Source: Streptococcus parasanguinis (GTDB lineage: Bacteria > Bacillota > Bacilli > Lactobacillales > Streptococcaceae). Taken from it: a DNA stretch of 64,000 nt. This document shows, one piece after another, positions 1 to 9,236 of this stretch. Position 1 is the stretch's first letter. Every line of letters begins with the position of its first letter. The stretch is from the NCBI RefSeq assembly GCF_016648855.1, contig NZ_JACLQU010000001.1, positions 124,001-188,000 of the forward strand, given 5' to 3'. Below the pieces are notes generated by a model. It was not told where the DNA came from, made no database searches, and saw only the letters and a program-made list of their open reading frames with translations. The translations under genes and the position numbers were made by a program.

Positions 1-36
1 AATTCTAACGAATTACCGATTTCTGTCCCACTCTCT
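1..36 (-). repeat. Family 2 intergenic repeat, partial copy at left edge
   Basis: These bases match the outer end of the family 2 repeat (full copies at 22903, 42362 and 50744), in the same orientation as the 42362 copy. The rest lies outside the window. It ends just before the stop of the P-type ATPase gene, so it probably sits in that gene's 3' flank. Confidence 0.85.
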
Positions 37-39
37 TTT

Positions 40-2358
40 TTATTTCTTCCGATGAAAGAACCATCCCACTAGTTTCTTGAAGACTTGAATCAAGATGAGA
101 GCAAGAACCGCCATGATGGCGCAGATAACCAGTGTTTGAAGTCTCAAGGGGCTCATGTTAAAGAATCTACCTAGGATACTGCTTGAAACCAAGAAGGCTA
201 GGATATTTCCCAGAAGAACTAGTCTCTTGTAGTGATTGAGAGGCTGGGATTCTTGGTAGATGATGGTAAAACCAACGAAGGCCATCAAGCAGATGGCTGC
301 ACTCGAGAGCTCTTCCGACCTCATGCCAAATGTAGAAGACAGCAAGACCAGACTAAAAATCAGTATAAAATCCGTCAAGGCAGCAGGTAGCGCATTTTTA
401 AAGACTGTTTCGATAAAGCGTCCTTTGATGCGCTCGCTATTGGGCTCAAGCGCTAGGAAGAATCCTGGAATCCCAATCGTAAAACCACTGATCAAGGACA
501 TCTGCGACGGCATGATGGGATAAGTAAAGGCTAAAAGCGTCACTGAGATAGCCAACAAAATGGAAAAGATATTCTTGATCAAAAAGAGACTGGCTGATCG
601 TTGAATATTATTGACCACCCGCCGACCTTCTGCCACGATGGACGGCATCTTCCCAAAGTCGGAATCTAGTAAAACCACTTGCGCCATCTTTTTGGTCGCA
701 TCATTTCCAGATTCCATCGCAATACTACAATCCGCTGTTTTAAGGGCCAGAATATCGTTGACGCCATCTCCAGTCATGGCGACTTTATGCCCCTTTGCCT
801 GCAAGCCTTCTACAAGGCTTTTCTTTTGCTCTGGTGTCACTCGTCCAAAGACCGTATATTGGCTCGCCGCCTGGTGCAAATCTTCTTCCGTCAGTAAGGT
901 TCTGGCATCGATTAGATCTTCTGCTCCTTTAATGCCTGCTTTTTGTGCAATAGCTGAAACCGTTGCTGGGTTGTCCCCTGAGATAACCTTAATGGTCACT
1001 CCTTGTTGTTTAAAGTAGGCGAAGGTTTCTTTGGCATTTTTTCTCAAAGGATTGGAGAGAATAATCCAGGCTACCAAGTCTACAGGAGCCTCTAAAGTCT
1101 CTCCCAGGTGTTCTCCCTTATATTTCCCAAAGGCCAAGACCCGATTACCTGCCTGAGTAGCAGGAGCTATCTCCTGTTCAACCTCAGAGAAGCCCTCTCG
1201 TAAGACAAATTCTGGAGCCCCCAATACATAGATCCCTGATTCAAAGGCAATCGCCCCATACTTTTTCTTAGACGTAAAGGGCTGTATTTCAAGAGCCTTC
1301 CAAGGCTGGCTGACTGGTGTCTTATGAAATTTTCGGATGGCATCCATGGTATCGTTTTGATCCATACTAGCCTTGACATACTGAGCTAGAGCTTCCAAGT
1401 CTTGAGAATCTTTAACTGGACGAATCTCTGTCACTTCCATACCGGGCTCTGTAATGGTCCCCGTCTTATCGACACAAAGGATATCCACGCGCGATAAGGT
1501 CTCAATTCCCTTCATGCTATTGAGCAGGACCTTTTCCTTGGCCAATCTGACAGCACCCAGAGCCAGTGCCAAGGTCATCAAGAGATACAAGCCTTCCGGA
1601 ATCATCCCGATCAAGGCACCGACTGTTGAAGTCACACTGAGCTTGAGGCTATCGCCTAGGCTGATATAGCTGCGAAGAAAAAGGAGCGAACCTAGCGGAA
1701 TGATGAGAAGGCCGATGATCCCCACAATGCGATTGACCGCATGAACCATATCGGACTCCTCATGAGACTTAACCTGCTTGGCTTCCAGGCTCAATTGGTT
1801 GATGTAGGAGTCGTTCCCAACTTTTTCTAGTCGCGCTAAACCTTGACCAGCGATCACAAAACTACCTGACATGAGCGCATCTTGCGCTCCTTTTTTGACC
1901 TCATCGGCTTCACCGGTCAATTGCGACTCATCGACTTTTAGCTCGCCCTCCAGCAAGACCCCATCCGCATAGATCTGATCTCCAGCTTGAAAGCGAACCA
2001 GATCGCCCTCCACCAGCTGATCGATCGGTAGAGCGACTTCTTTTCCTTCTCGAAGAACGATCGCCTCACTCATATGCAGAAATTGCATCTGACGCAAGAT
2101 CCGTCGAGAGCGGACTTCCTGCACAATTCCAACTAAGGAGTTGACCACGACGACCGGGACAAACAAGAGATTGTTCCAAGACTTCACTGCTACCAGCAAG
2201 ACCGCTAAGACCAAGAAAATCAGATTAAAGTAGGTAAAGACATTGTCTCGAATGATCTGCCCAATACTTTTTTCTGTCTTAATCGTGACCTTATTTTGCT
2301 TGCCCTCTTGGATCTTTTTCGCTACTTCTTCCTGACTGAGTCCTTCTAATCTAACCAT
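40..2358 (-). CDS. P-type (E1-E2) cation-transporting ATPase
   Basis: A membrane ion pump of about 772 residues. It has the TGE motif of the actuator domain near residue 148, the DKTGT phosphorylation site near residue 297, a PEGL sequence in the fourth membrane helix, a TGDGVND hinge motif, and hydrophobic helices at both ends. The upstream in-frame GTG at 2370 overlaps the VOC gene stop, but the ATG at 2358 has a GAGGA ribosome site just before it, so I use 2358. Family membership is clear; the transported ion cannot be read from sequence. It resembles a second, shorter class of streptococcal pump distinct from mgtA at 24673. It is probably co-transcribed with the VOC gene upstream. Confidence 0.93.
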   Translation of the reverse strand: MVRLEGLSQEEVAKKIQEGKQNKVTIKTEKSIGQIIRDNVFTYFNLIFLVLAVLLVAVKSWNNLLFVPVVVVNSLVGIVQEVRSRRILRQMQFLHMSEAIVLREGKEVALPIDQLVEGDLVRFQAGDQIYADGVLLEGELKVDESQLTGEADEVKKGAQDALMSGSFVIAGQGLARLEKVGNDSYINQLSLEAKQVKSHEESDMVHAVNRIVGIIGLLIIPLGSLLFLRSYISLGDSLKLSVTSTVGALIGMIPEGLYLLMTLALALGAVRLAKEKVLLNSMKGIETLSRVDILCVDKTGTITEPGMEVTEIRPVKDSQDLEALAQYVKASMDQNDTMDAIRKFHKTPVSQPWKALEIQPFTSKKKYGAIAFESGIYVLGAPEFVLREGFSEVEQEIAPATQAGNRVLAFGKYKGEHLGETLEAPVDLVAWIILSNPLRKNAKETFAYFKQQGVTIKVISGDNPATVSAIAQKAGIKGAEDLIDARTLLTEEDLHQAASQYTVFGRVTPEQKKSLVEGLQAKGHKVAMTGDGVNDILALKTADCSIAMESGNDATKKMAQVVLLDSDFGKMPSIVAEGRRVVNNIQRSASLFLIKNIFSILLAISVTLLAFTYPIMPSQMSLISGFTIGIPGFFLALEPNSERIKGRFIETVFKNALPAALTDFILIFSLVLLSSTFGMRSEELSSAAICLMAFVGFTIIYQESQPLNHYKRLVLLGNILAFLVSSSILGRFFNMSPLRLQTLVICAIMAVLALILIQVFKKLVGWFFHRKK

Positions 2359-2366
2359 TGCTTTCC

Positions 2367-2753
2367 TCACTCATGTATTTCCAAGGGCAATCCTTCTGGA
2401 TCGAAGAAAAATGCCATCTTCTTGCCATCAAAATCATCATAGCGAAGGCCTGTATTCTCTATACCTAGCTGATCCAATCTGGCTAGATAGGTCTCTACAT
2501 CGTCCACTTGAAAGGCCAGATGACGCAGTCCCGCATGCTCGGGCAAGGGGAGCTTAGGCCGTTCTGGGGCCGTCGGTTTGATAAAGAGTTCTAAAGTCAG
2601 CTGCCCCTGGCGGAGATTGATCAAGATATCTCCGCGTTCGGGACGGTCATACTCACTGACAATCGCAAAGCCCAACTGGTCCACATAAAAGTGCAACATA
2701 GCGTCGCGATCCCGTCCAATGATGGCAATATGATGAATCGTGTCTAACTTCAT
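2367..2753 (-). CDS. VOC (glyoxalase I-like) metalloenzyme family protein
   Basis: 128 residues with the two-module vicinal oxygen chelate fold. Likely metal ligands are the His in the opening HHIAI strand, the Glu in LTLELF, the His in GLRHLAF and the Glu in LPLEIHE at the C-terminus. It resembles the small YaeR/GloA2 branch rather than classical glyoxalase I. Substrate is unknown; methylglyoxal detoxification is only a family-level suggestion. It lies immediately upstream of the P-type ATPase, with stop and next start nearly touching, which suggests one transcript. Confidence 0.85.
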   Translation of the reverse strand: MKLDTIHHIAIIGRDRDAMLHFYVDQLGFAIVSEYDRPERGDILINLRQGQLTLELFIKPTAPERPKLPLPEHAGLRHLAFQVDDVETYLARLDQLGIENTGLRYDDFDGKKMAFFFDPEGLPLEIHE

Positions 2754-2776
2754 CTGGTCCTACTTTCTATTTTCTA

Positions 2777-2812
2777 TAAAAAGAAAAGGGAGTGGAGCAT
2801 ATGCCCTTTTTC
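2777..2812 (-). terminator. Rho-independent terminator of ftsK
   Basis: On the minus strand an AAAAGGG/CCCTTTT stem is followed by a T-rich tract, directly downstream of the ftsK stop codon at 2820. Confidence 0.6.
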
Positions 2813-2819
2813 CCTATCC

Positions 2820-5180
2820 TTATGATTGTTGCAATACTTTTCGAGGCTTGGTCCCTTCAGCTGGTCCAATCACACCCGCTGCTTCCAACTCTTCCATGAG
2901 GCGAGTCGCCCGGTTAAAACCAACCGATAAGCGGCGCTGGATCATCGAAGCACTGGCTTTTTGGGTCTCGATGACGAGCGCTTTGGCCTCTTCAAAGAGA
3001 GGATCACCCTCGTCTGAGCCACCCATGCCTCCGTCAAAGTCTGACTCCGATACTTCGCCTGGATCAAAGGCATCATCATAATCAGCTTCTGCCTGCTCTT
3101 TGACAAAGTTGACAATCCGCTCCACATCATCATCAGAGATAAAGGATCCTTGTAGACGGATTGGGTGGTTTTCATCGATCGGTTTAAAGAGCATGTCTCC
3201 ACGACCGAGCAATTTCTCTGCCCCATTTTCATCCAAGATGGTCCGTGAGTCGGTCCCAGATGATACCGCAAAAGCGACACGGGAGGGCACATTGGCCTTA
3301 ATCAAACCTGAGATAACGTCAACCGATGGCCGTTGAGTCGCGAGAATCATGTGGATCCCCGCTGCACGCGCCTTTTGTCCCAGGCGAATAATAGCATCTT
3401 CCACTTCTTTACTTGCGACCATCATCAAGTCAGCCAACTCATCGACAATGACCACGATCAAAGGAAGGGGCACTTGCTTCATCTCAGACTGGGCATTGTA
3501 CTCAGCCACCTTGGCATTAAAGCCAGCAATATTACGAGCACCCACTTTCGAGAAGAGCTCATAGCGATTTTCCATCTCATCAACGACCTTCTGCAGGGCC
3601 CGACTGGCCTTGCGTGGGTTGGTCACCACTGGAATCAAGAGGTGAGGAATATCATTGTAGACAGAAAGCTCCACCATCTTTGGATCGACCATCATAAACT
3701 TAACTTCGTCCGGACGGGCCTTCATCAAGATACTCGAAATAATCCCATTAACCGCTACTGACTTACCAGATCCGGTAGACCCCGCTACCAAGAGGTGGGG
3801 CATCCGGGCCAAATCAAAGGTCCGAGCTGAACCATCTACGGCCTTCCCAAGAGGAATCTCAAGGAGTTTAGCTGGGTCTGTCTTGGACTGTTCCCACAAT
3901 TCACGGAAGGAAACGGTCGCAATCTCTGAGTTTGGAACTTCAATCCCGACCAGAGACTTCCCTGGTATCGGCGCTTCGATCCGCACATCCTTGGCTGCTA
4001 GTGCTAGGGCCAAATCATCTGCCAGGTTCGAAATGCGGTTGACCCGCACACCGACAGCTGGTTTGACTTCATATTTGGTAACAGAAGGACCGATTTCTGC
4101 CCGCTCCACAGTCGCCTTGATATTGAAGCTTGCAAAGGTTTCTTCCAAAATGCGGATATTCTGACGAACGATGTTTTTCTCTTTGGATTGATTTTTCGGC
4201 TTATCAGGTGCGAAGAGATCAATGGTTGGAAGCTTGTATTGAAGCAATTCCTTAGGTGTGAAATCCACTTGAACTTCTTCCCCATCGTCCTCGAATTCTT
4301 CGGCTACTGGAAGCTCTTCGTACGCTTCAGGCTCTTCAGGCCATTCTTCATCTGGCAGGTAGATCTCTGGTGTTGCTGGTGCAACAATTTCTGCTTCTGG
4401 GAAGGACTCTGTGAACGGCTCCTCCGCCAACACCTCTCCCGTTTCAGGATCTACAGGATGCCCTTCCATTGAAAGGGGAGTTGGAAGAACTGCACTTGCT
4501 TCTTCTTGCTCTCTTTCAGCTGCCGCAGCTTCCTCAGCAGCTCTCGCTTCCTTCTCAAGGAATTTCTGTTCGCGACGTTCTTTGCGTTTTTCCATAGAAG
4601 CGTGGAAGGCTTCTAAACCCTTTTCAAACAAATCATAGATGGAATAAGGACTCATCAATAGAATCCCCAATCCAATAAAGAGAAGGCCAATAAAATAAGA
4701 GCCAATATTTGAAAACAGGAAGGAAATCGGAGCATAAAGAAGGGCACCGATCATACCACCACCAGCAAAGCTCTCCACTCGCAGATGAATCAGGTCAGCC
4801 ATGATTCTTGAAAAGGTGACCTTGATCCCATTATTGTCTAAATGAAGGGAGGATACAAAGAAGGCCTGAAACATCAAGAGAAGCCCAGCAAAGAAGCTTA
4901 GGAATCCTGAAATCACCCCTTCGTGTTTGTCCAGCCATTTAAAGGCATAGAGGTAGAAAAAGGTCGCTAAAATAGCCAAATAAGCCAAACTCCCAACAAA
5001 TAGTCGGATCAAGTTGTAGGCCAAGACCCCTACTGCTCCCAATTTCAAAGCTGCAAAGACTAAAACCAGACTGATGAGAATGGTCGCAATCATGCGATGA
5101 ATCGCTTTTTTTCTTTCTAATTCTGCTTTGGACAGTCGTCTCGTCGACCGTGTTTTTTTTGATTGATTATTGTTTGCCAT
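2820..5180 (-). CDS. ftsK: DNA translocase FtsK/SpoIIIE
   Basis: A 786-residue membrane-anchored DNA pump that clears chromosome DNA through the division septum. The N-terminal 170 residues hold about four membrane helices. An acidic, Glu- and Pro-rich linker of roughly 100 residues follows. The motor has Walker A GSTGSGKS near residue 468 and the Walker B-like [10 protein letters not shown]. The C-terminal winged-helix gamma domain (about 720-786) would read the orienting sequences. Length and order match streptococcal FtsK. It is followed by its own terminator and looks monocistronic. Confidence 0.97.
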   Translation of the reverse strand: MANNNQSKKTRSTRRLSKAELERKKAIHRMIATILISLVLVFAALKLGAVGVLAYNLIRLFVGSLAYLAILATFFYLYAFKWLDKHEGVISGFLSFFAGLLLMFQAFFVSSLHLDNNGIKVTFSRIMADLIHLRVESFAGGGMIGALLYAPISFLFSNIGSYFIGLLFIGLGILLMSPYSIYDLFEKGLEAFHASMEKRKERREQKFLEKEARAAEEAAAAEREQEEASAVLPTPLSMEGHPVDPETGEVLAEEPFTESFPEAEIVAPATPEIYLPDEEWPEEPEAYEELPVAEEFEDDGEEVQVDFTPKELLQYKLPTIDLFAPDKPKNQSKEKNIVRQNIRILEETFASFNIKATVERAEIGPSVTKYEVKPAVGVRVNRISNLADDLALALAAKDVRIEAPIPGKSLVGIEVPNSEIATVSFRELWEQSKTDPAKLLEIPLGKAVDGSARTFDLARMPHLLVAGSTGSGKSVAVNGIISSILMKARPDEVKFMMVDPKMVELSVYNDIPHLLIPVVTNPRKASRALQKVVDEMENRYELFSKVGARNIAGFNAKVAEYNAQSEMKQVPLPLIVVIVDELADLMMVASKEVEDAIIRLGQKARAAGIHMILATQRPSVDVISGLIKANVPSRVAFAVSSGTDSRTILDENGAEKLLGRGDMLFKPIDENHPIRLQGSFISDDDVERIVNFVKEQAEADYDDAFDPGEVSESDFDGGMGGSDEGDPLFEEAKALVIETQKASASMIQRRLSVGFNRATRLMEELEAAGVIGPAEGTKPRKVLQQS

Positions 5181-5251
5181 AACCTTTATTATATCACATT
5201 TCCAAGCTAGTTCTCTAGTAAAATCATTTCCTCAATTTTGCAGCATAAAGT

Positions 5252-5280
5252 AAAAAACAGCACCGAGTGGGCACTGTTTT
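5252..5280 (-). terminator. Terminator of the 5279-5821 gene
   Basis: A nine-pair hairpin (AACAGTGCC with GGTGCTGTT, two G-U pairs) followed by a T-run on the minus strand, overlapping the stop codon. Confidence 0.7.
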
Positions 5281-5821
5281 AGAGGTTTTTCTTGGGGTGG
5301 CGGTCAATGATGGCTTGATAGTCTTTCAGCGCTTGCTTACCTTTATCCGTCAACTGATAACCCCGAATTGTGAACTGCTCCGCCAGTTCTTCCTCCGTAA
5401 AATGGGCAGCCAAAGCTTGGTTCAAATCCGCTGCTTTCATCTTGGACAAACCCGCGACTCCCTTCTTTTTGAGAATGGCTTTTTTCATGGTCGCATTGAT
5501 GTGGTCCAATGAATCAAAAGCGGATTCAATAAAAGTATAGCCCTTCTCCACTAAAGTCTTCAAGTGTTCCGAAGCATGAATCCCATAAGTATATTCGAAG
5601 TACTTAGGAAACCAAGTCTCTGTCGTAAAGGTTCCAAAATGGATCCGCCACAAGAGAATGATATCCCCTGCAAGCAAGCCATCTCGAAGTAGCTCCATAT
5701 TCCGTTTGGAAACAGGCTTTGGATCCAACAACCAAGCTTCCAAATCCCTCTCAGGTGAAATATAGGGTTTCACCTCGTGATCGGAGTAAAATTTTTCCAT
5801 TACATCTGAAATAGTCGTCAT
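5279..5821 (-). CDS. Uncharacterised protein with C-terminal SAP-like helices
   Basis: A soluble 180-residue protein that I do not recognise. The N-terminal half is rich in Trp, Tyr and Phe. Residues around 115-145 (GVAGLSKMKAADLNQALAAHF) resemble a SAP/HeH helix-extended-helix motif, and the C-terminus (YQLTDKGKQALKDYQAII) resembles a small winged-helix segment. No signal peptide or membrane segment. It has its own terminator and stands alone between ftsK and the three-gene unknown operon. A nucleic-acid-binding role is a guess from the SAP-like stretch only. Confidence 0.75.
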   Translation of the reverse strand: MTTISDVMEKFYSDHEVKPYISPERDLEAWLLDPKPVSKRNMELLRDGLLAGDIILLWRIHFGTFTTETWFPKYFEYTYGIHASEHLKTLVEKGYTFIESAFDSLDHINATMKKAILKKKGVAGLSKMKAADLNQALAAHFTEEELAEQFTIRGYQLTDKGKQALKDYQAIIDRHPKKNL

Positions 5822-5921
5822 AAGTCTCTCCTATCTATCATTGACTGTATCATAACAAAATAAAAAGAACCTGTCGATCAAGAAAACTTCCTGATGACAG
5901 GTGCCTAATGTAAAATGGATT

Positions 5922-6425
5922 TCACTCAGATTTTTTATCATTCGGTGTGATAGTATCTAGAACTTGGTCGACTTTTTGTTCTCTTTCCAGGTCATGATCC
6001 GTTTGAATACTATCGATTTGATCTTGTAAATTTGTCTGCGGAATTTGTGGTTTGTATAGCGAGGCAAATCCTACTCCAATCACCAAGAGACTCGCTCCAA
6101 GAACGCAAAATCTTGTGATATGCCAAGACATCGGCAAGGGAATTTTTGCTCGAATCCCCGATTTCTTAACCCAATCCGGATGGTCTCGCATCACACGATT
6201 TGCTGCCATCAGAGGCATCAGGTAGCCAAAGAGCGCAATGACCGTTGTCAAACCAATAACCCGAAAACGATTCTGATTCGATGGAGAAACATGGTTCACT
6301 TCCATCAAGACCATGCCCACAATCACTAAAATAATGACCAGTAATAAGCCCAAAGATCTCCATAGACCTTCTCTACGGTAGCATTTCAATTCATCAAACG
6401 ACATCTCGTTAAAATTCTTATCCAT
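5922..6425 (-). CDS. Uncharacterised membrane protein, last gene of a three-gene operon
   Basis: 167 residues. Two membrane helices near residues 24-42 and 57-75, a basic loop, a third helix near 105-127, then a charged hydrophilic tail rich in Asp, Gln and Glu. No recognised domain. It overlaps the end of the upstream gene by eight bases, and its Shine-Dalgarno (AAGGAG) lies inside that gene's last codons, so the two are translationally coupled. Function unknown. Confidence 0.75.
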   Translation of the reverse strand: MDKNFNEMSFDELKCYRREGLWRSLGLLLVIILVIVGMVLMEVNHVSPSNQNRFRVIGLTTVIALFGYLMPLMAANRVMRDHPDWVKKSGIRAKIPLPMSWHITRFCVLGASLLVIGVGFASLYKPQIPQTNLQDQIDSIQTDHDLEREQKVDQVLDTITPNDKKSE

Positions 6426-7284
6426 TTTTTAATAACTCCTTGTGTTTTTTCAAGTATTGTTTCCCATACCATTCTTCTAGCGATTTTCCTTCGAACTCTC
6501 GATATTCTTCTGAATACTTATTTCGGTAGTAGCCGTAAAGTGAATAGGGTAACAGCATCACTACTAACATACCCAAAGTGATAAGATTTCCAAAAAATAC
6601 CATTCCTATAAATGAGATGGTTCCTAAAAAATCAGCTTTCACTTCTCCAACTTGGGGGAAAAGAAATTTTAGAGCTAACCAAACTACTATAATTATCCCA
6701 CCCAGTCCAGTAATGACTTCTATAAACTTTTTCTGTCTAGCAGTCGCACTAGGATCCTGCACTCCATAAAGACGAGTTTTTAGCGATTTCATTCTAGATT
6801 GGATAATCATAAACAATATGATTCCGGTAAGAACATAGAATAAAACCAACCCCAAAATCGTAAGGTATCTACCTATAAATGTGATAAAAAACAGATTTAA
6901 GACAAATACCAACCAAATCAGATACAGATTCGAATTCAAGATACTAGCATAAGGAATCTTTGCATCATATTTTCTACGCAGATTTTTTCTGCAAACAAGA
7001 AACCACAAAAACCAGCACAAGAAAAACAGCCAAAGTGGATAGAAATTGATCCCCCAGGTATCAAATGGTGCTTCTGGATCCGGGTGATGAATTTGCGTCT
7101 CTATTAATGCAGAAAATCCAAACATGAACAGTATCCCCAAAAATGAAAATAGTTTTCTCGCAATACTAAATGGCTTTGTGTAGATTTTTCGACTATTTGT
7201 GTCCTTAACCATATAATCGATAAAGCCATCATGACGTAGACGACGGCTTTCATAAAAATTGGCTTTAAAGATTGATTTCTTCAT
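6418..7284 (-). CDS. Uncharacterised multi-pass membrane protein
   Basis: 288 residues with six to seven hydrophobic segments (about 45-63, 83-100, 119-137, 141-162, 190-210, 220-245) and a charged C-terminal tail ending in a KKHKELLKNG-like sequence. No recognised family. Middle gene of the 5922-8118 operon. The sequence just upstream of its start, including the ribosome site, repeats the last codons of this same gene, suggesting a lost duplicate (see findings). Confidence 0.75.
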   Translation of the reverse strand: MKKSIFKANFYESRRLRHDGFIDYMVKDTNSRKIYTKPFSIARKLFSFLGILFMFGFSALIETQIHHPDPEAPFDTWGINFYPLWLFFLCWFLWFLVCRKNLRRKYDAKIPYASILNSNLYLIWLVFVLNLFFITFIGRYLTILGLVLFYVLTGIILFMIIQSRMKSLKTRLYGVQDPSATARQKKFIEVITGLGGIIIVVWLALKFLFPQVGEVKADFLGTISFIGMVFFGNLITLGMLVVMLLPYSLYGYYRNKYSEEYREFEGKSLEEWYGKQYLKKHKELLKNG

Positions 7285-7353
7285 TCTTACCTTCCAATAA
7301 CTCCTTGTGTTTGTTCAGGTCCTTTCAATTAATCTCTATTTCGATTGGAGGAT

Positions 7354-8118
7354 TTACAGATGACTGCCTTCATCCTTCAAGTATTGTTTAGCCCTTCGAA
7401 CGATATAGAGCGACTCATCTTCTGAGACTACCTTGCGAAAGAGATCATTGGCTCTGTGCTGATCACCTTTAAGAGTAGCATTCAAGGCTTGGTAGTAAAT
7501 AATTTCCAACTGCTGGTACTTGAAATCATTGCTTAAATCTTCGAAATAGTCATTGCTTTGATGCGCAATGGTTAAATCATAAAGGGCAAGACAGACCTTT
7601 CTTGTTTTCTCAGCCAGTGTCGGGTCTGTGATAGCCAATTCATTCAACCGACCCTCCAGTTCTCCTCTAGACAAATCAGGATCTGTCAGCACGATCGAAC
7701 GAATAAGATAACTCTCAAAAAAGTTCTTATATTTCTGCGGATAATCCGTCTGACTAAGTGCTTCCCTAGCTTCTTTTATGACAGTATCAAAATCTCCCAT
7801 CATAAACGAATAGGCAACCGATGTCAGCTTAATATCTATTTGTGAAATAGCTTTTTTCACATTCTTGTTCAACTGAAGGTATTGCTGCCAAAAAGCTAAA
7901 TCTAAGTCTACATGGAGCAAGATGTTGCACTTGTTGGTGTAGCTTTTCTTGAGCAATTGGATGAATAAAATCAAGCATGCAATAACCAATAAAACGCCAG
8001 CAGTCTGAAGAAGAGTATCCCTGACCACTAATCCAATGCAAAAGATCAGAAGCATTGCTAACAAGCCTGCAGATCTAATATAGAGTCTATAGTTTTTGCG
8101 TAGAGTTTTATAATCCAA
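7354..8118 (-). CDS. Uncharacterised membrane-anchored helical (TPR-like) protein
   Basis: 254 residues. Two membrane helices near residues 15-32 and 35-53 are followed by about 190 residues of soluble helices with a TPR-like rhythm (for example residues 200-240, with Tyr/Ala/Leu spacing typical of helical repeats). This suggests a membrane-tethered scaffold. First gene of the operon with the two downstream membrane proteins; a promoter is visible at 8191-8219. I do not recognise a specific family. Confidence 0.72.
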   Translation of the reverse strand: MDYKTLRKNYRLYIRSAGLLAMLLIFCIGLVVRDTLLQTAGVLLVIACLILFIQLLKKSYTNKCNILLHVDLDLAFWQQYLQLNKNVKKAISQIDIKLTSVAYSFMMGDFDTVIKEAREALSQTDYPQKYKNFFESYLIRSIVLTDPDLSRGELEGRLNELAITDPTLAEKTRKVCLALYDLTIAHQSNDYFEDLSNDFKYQQLEIIYYQALNATLKGDQHRANDLFRKVVSEDESLYIVRRAKQYLKDEGSHL

Positions 8119-8190
8119 TTTGTAGCCTCCTATTCATGATACGGTTTTTGAGGGAATTCGTTCATTTTCAAACAAATTAACATATCCCCC

Positions 8191-8219
8191 ATCATACCGA
8201 ATTTTCCATCTATACGCAA
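8191..8219 (-). promoter_or_regulatory. Sigma-A promoter of the 5922-8118 operon
   Basis: On the minus strand, -35 TTGCGT (8214-8219), a 17-base spacer and -10 TATGAT (8191-8196), about 70 bases before the first gene. Confidence 0.6.
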
Positions 8220-8296
8220 CTTCCTTCTTAATTAGTGATTTATCAAATGTTATCGGTCTTGAAACAACCTCAGAAAATAGAGAATCCCGTCCAGAT

Positions 8297-8325
8297 TTGA
8301 AAGTATCGCAAAATTAAGGTACAAT
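8297..8325 (+). promoter_or_regulatory. Promoter of slrA
   Basis: -35 TTGAAA (8297-8302), 17-base spacer, -10 TACAAT (8320-8325), 32 bases before the chosen slrA start. Confidence 0.7.
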
Positions 8326-8357
8326 AGAGTAAGACAACTATGTTGGAAAGGAAGAAT

Positions 8358-9203
8358 ATGAAAAAATTAATCGCACTACTATTATTTTCCGGCTTGGCTT
8401 TGACAGCTTGTTCGTCTAATAAGACTGACGCTAACTCTTCAAGTTCAAGCAAAGAAAAGACAGAGCAGACAGCAACTTCTAGCTCTAGTGAAAAAGATCA
8501 AAAGAAAATTGAAGAAGAACAAAAGAAATTAGAACAACTGCGCAAAGATTTTAACGATGCCATGACCAATGAAAATGCCGTCTTTCCACAACTCTCAACT
8601 GATGTGGCTGAAGACGAAGCAGAGGTTAAAATCACAACAACTGAAGGCGACATCACTGTGAAGCTCTTCCCTAAATATGCGCCCCTTGCAGTTGAAAACT
8701 TCTTGACCCACGCAAAAGAAGGCTACTACAATGGCTTACTTTTCCACCGTGTCATTAACAACTTTATGATCCAAACTGGGGATCCTAAAGGAGACGGTAC
8801 GGGTGGCGAGTCTATCTGGAAGGGCAAAGACAAATCCAAAGATTCAGGTACTGGTTTTGAGAATGAGTATTCTCCATACCTTTACAACCTTCGTGGAGCC
8901 CTTGCCATGGCCAATTCTGGTCCAAATACCAATGGTAGTCAATTCTATATCAACCAAAATAAGGATGATATTTCAAGTAAACTCCCAACTGACCGCTTCC
9001 CAGCTAAGATCATCGATGCTTATAAAAATGGTGGAAATCCAACCCTCGATGGTGGTAACTACACTGTCTTTGGCCAAGTGATCGATGGCATGGATGTGGT
9101 CGATAAAATCGCCTCTGCCGAAACCGATGATAAGGACAAACCAAAAACAGATATCAAGATTGAAAAAATTGAAATCTTAAAAGACTACAATTTCAAGAAA
9201 TAA
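8358..9203 (+). CDS. slrA: Cyclophilin-type peptidyl-prolyl isomerase lipoprotein SlrA
   Basis: 281 residues. A type II signal peptide ends in a lipobox (LTAC), so the protein is tethered to the outer face of the membrane. A Ser-rich, then Lys/Glu-rich linker spans to about residue 75, followed by a cyclophilin domain with FHRVINNFMIQTGDP and NTNGSQFYI typical of the active site. SlrA is the pneumococcal rotamase lipoprotein thought to help fold exported proteins. ATG at 8358 has an AAGGAAG ribosome site; the earlier ATG at 8340 would precede it. Convergent with the ABC-F gene as in pneumococcus. Confidence 0.93.
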   Translation: MKKLIALLLFSGLALTACSSNKTDANSSSSSKEKTEQTATSSSSEKDQKKIEEEQKKLEQLRKDFNDAMTNENAVFPQLSTDVAEDEAEVKITTTEGDITVKLFPKYAPLAVENFLTHAKEGYYNGLLFHRVINNFMIQTGDPKGDGTGGESIWKGKDKSKDSGTGFENEYSPYLYNLRGALAMANSGPNTNGSQFYINQNKDDISSKLPTDRFPAKIIDAYKNGGNPTLDGGNYTVFGQVIDGMDVVDKIASAETDDKDKPKTDIKIEKIEILKDYNFKK

Positions 9204-9206
9204 TGA

Positions 9207-9233
9207 AAAGAGAACCGCGAGGTTCTCTTTTTG
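9207..9233 (+). terminator. Terminator between slrA and ABC-F gene
   Basis: AAGAGAACC/GGTTCTCTT stem with GCGA loop and T-run. The A-rich left flank allows function on both strands, serving the convergent genes. Confidence 0.85.
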
Positions 9234-9236
9234 TCT

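Noticed and set aside
2359-2370. GTG start at 2370 for the P-type ATPase
   Set aside because: The GAGGA ribosome site lies after this codon and before ATG 2358, so the latter is preferred.
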